This document shows, piece by piece, positions 14,716 through 15,826 of a DNA stretch of 15,826 nucleotides; positions within the stretch are counted from its first letter, which is position 1; every line of letters begins with the position of its first letter. The DNA is from Candidatus Hydrogenedentota bacterium (lineage in GTDB: Bacteria; Hydrogenedentota; Hydrogenedentia; Hydrogenedentales; SLHB01). The notes under the pieces are model-generated. The model worked only from the letters and a program-made list of their open reading frames with translations. It ran no database searches and had not been told where the DNA came from. The stretch covers positions 1-15,826 of the forward strand of contig JAPLKX010000019.1 in the NCBI GenBank assembly GCA_026387845.1, written 5' to 3'. Made by a program: the position numbers and the translations under genes.

Positions 14716-15429
14716 ATGCCGTACTTGCGCTTTTCACATGCTCGACACCAGTACGTTTGTGCAGAATGTCGCTCACTGATTGCTCCGGGTGAAGCATATT
14801 TCAGAAACGAGCCATTTCCCATAGCCCGCGTGCGGGGAGAAAAAAAGGTGCGCCAGCTTTGCCCGGTTTGTGTATTAGGCGAAGCCGATGCGCAGGAACT
14901 TCATGATTCTTTGACAGCGACGGGTCAATTGCCCCTTGATTTTGAGATCAATGAGCAGGGTTTCATGAGATTTCCTCCACTTGTGCAGGTGGTTGATATC
15001 ACTCCCGATATTGTGAGGCTGCTTGCACAGGAACCGGACCGATTGCGCGAGATGGGGCCAGAGTCTTTTGAATTGCTTGTCTGCAATCGGCTAGACGCCA
15101 TGGGATGCGATGTCCAACGCGTCGGATCCTCCACGTTTCACAAAGACGGAGGCATCGACATTATCGCTGTGCCCCGGCATCCGGTTTTCCCCTTTATTGT
15201 CGCCGTGCAGGCCAAACATACATCTCTGCCTGAACGGAAAGTGGGGGCGCAAGCAGTTCGCGACCTCGAGAGAATCTCAGTGGAAGTATATGCCGAAGGA
15301 ACTTGTACTTTGTCCCGGTACTGTAGTGCGTTTGCGTTGAACGGGCCGAAATCGCCAAACCTCCGGAAATCGCCCCCTTCATCCTGCAGCATTCATCCTT
15401 GTTTTCCCACGGTCCCGGTACTACACTAG
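14716..15429 (+). CDS. Mrr-type restriction endonuclease with zinc finger, C-terminus probably damaged
   Basis: 237 aa from ATG 14716, with AAGGGA about ten bases upstream. The N-terminus has a four-cysteine finger (C15xxC18 and C49xxC52). Residues 112-184 match the Mrr catalytic fold of type IV and related restriction nucleases: MGPESFELLVCNRLDAMGC, then HKDGGIDIIA with catalytic Asp148, then FIVAVQAKHTS with the Q165-x-K167 pair, then KVGAQAVRDL. It would cut foreign or modified DNA. After about residue 184 the text becomes Ser/Pro/Cys-rich and no longer resembles the family, whose fold normally continues with another strand and helix. An 11-bp direct repeat brackets this tail. Either the gene has been broken by a small insertion, deletion or frameshift, or the tail is an unusual variant. 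No methylase is seen nearby. Confidence 0.7.
   Translation: MPYLRFSHARHQYVCAECRSLIAPGEAYFRNEPFPIARVRGEKKVRQLCPVCVLGEADAQELHDSLTATGQLPLDFEINEQGFMRFPPLVQVVDITPDIVRLLAQEPDRLREMGPESFELLVCNRLDAMGCDVQRVGSSTFHKDGGIDIIAVPRHPVFPFIVAVQAKHTSLPERKVGAQAVRDLERISVEVYAEGTCTLSRYCSAFALNGPKSPNLRKSPPSSCSIHPCFPTVPVLH
15312..15422 (+). repeat. 11-bp direct repeat bracketing the Mrr 3' tail
   Basis: GTCCCGGTACT occurs at 15312-15322 and again at 15412-15422, exactly 100 bp apart. The 89 bp between them encode the odd tail of the Mrr-like protein. Direct repeats of this length can be insertion target duplications or the outcome of a local duplication. Confidence 0.6.
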
Positions 15430-15504
15430 CTCCATAAGGGGAGTGCGGGCGGCCACCCGTAGCCGGTGCGGGAAAAGCCGATCAAGAAAACGGAGTAGAC
15501 TTCC

Positions 15505-15826
15505 GTGGCAGCGTATTCATCCGAAAAGATCGCGGAGCGAGTCGCCAACGCCAGACGCGGCGGCTGGAAAGCGTTGGACCCGTTGCAACGTGCAGGAAAG
15601 AGACCTCCGCACGCTTCTGGCCGAGCCGGGGATGGAACAGCTTCAAGTGCTGGACTTGAGCCATAATGGGCTTTCCACGCTTCCCGTGGAGATCGGCCGG
15701 CTTACCGCATTGACGGAGTTGGACCTTTGGGACAATCAGGTTTCCACGCTTCCGCCGGAGATTGGTTGCCTCACCGCGCTTACGATGCTCGACCTCAGGC
15801 GGAATCAGCTTTCCACGCTTCCGCCG
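15505..15826 (+). pseudogene. Leucine-rich-repeat protein, frameshifted, 3' end beyond window
   Basis: From GTG 15505 (GGAG nine bases upstream) frame 1 encodes AAYSSEKIAERVANARRGGWKALDP, the usual lead-in of bacterial LRR proteins (IAERIxEARRxGxxxLDL). It then loses sense and stops at 15661-15663. Frame 2 picks up at once with CNVQERDLRTLLAEPGMEQL and LQVLDLSHNGLSTLP, followed by 23-residue LRR units (LTELDLWDNQVSTLPPEIGC, LTMLDLRRNQLSTLPP), and stays open to the window edge. Removing one C from CCC at 15579-15581 would join the two frames as KALDRCNVQERDLR. So there is a +1 frameshift, either real or an assembly error. LRR solenoids bind proteins. Whether a ROC/COR GTPase or another effector follows is not visible. 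Confidence 0.75.

Noticed and set aside
1..15826. CRISPR array
   Set aside because: No direct repeats of 24-40 bases with regular spacers were found. The 69-bp periodicity at the right edge comes from LRR coding units.

Overview
The window reads as a high-GC, Gram-negative-type genome: there are lipoprotein signal sequences, a membrane sugar symporter, secreted polysaccharide-degrading enzymes and clear Shine-Dalgarno sites. Three traits recall uncultured Planctomycetota, Hydrogenedentota and related groups: an ECF sigma factor fused to a transmembrane segment and a long Ig-like extension, a strong carbohydrate-active gene content, and many short-period and palindromic intergenic repeats. That placement is inference; no marker gene is present to fix the phylum.

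Left part (1-2222). A lipoprotein gene with a carboxypeptidase-regulatory-like domain runs off the left edge on the minus strand. It is followed by about 1.5 kb without an intact gene. This stretch holds a 16-bp inverted repeat and two broken tyrosine-recombinase fragments that diverge from a 20-bp perfect palindrome. It ends at 2171-2222 with the 3' part of a tRNA-Ser(UGA)-like gene, from anticodon loop to CCA, with no 5' half. Together these look like the worn end of an integrative element at a tRNA attachment site.

Middle (2280-8666). An ATPase of the AAA_14/DUF4143 type stands alone just right of the att-like site. Next comes a two-gene unit of a sodium:solute symporter and a GH20-like lipoprotein, 21 bp apart. 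It ends in a repeat-filled intergenic region that it shares with a convergent pectate lyase (PL10). A DUF2007 zinc-ribbon membrane protein is divergent from the pectate lyase.

Right part (8743-15826). The fused sigma factor (about 1137 aa) and a second, full-length GH20 enzyme both lie on the minus strand, separated by a palindromic repeat. The GH20 reading frame has an in-frame TAG 36 codons before its apparent natural end. A composite hairpin repeat separates it from an Mrr-type restriction endonuclease with an unrecognisable C-terminus, and from a leucine-rich-repeat protein that has a +1 frameshift and runs off the right edge.

Working picture: a saccharide-use locus with pectate lyase, two hexosaminidase-like enzymes and an importer, around a membrane-anchored sigma factor that could sense outside the cytoplasm and activate transcription by itself. 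The left edge (recombinase remains, att-like site) and the right edge (restriction endonuclease, LRR gene) show signs of mobile or decaying DNA.
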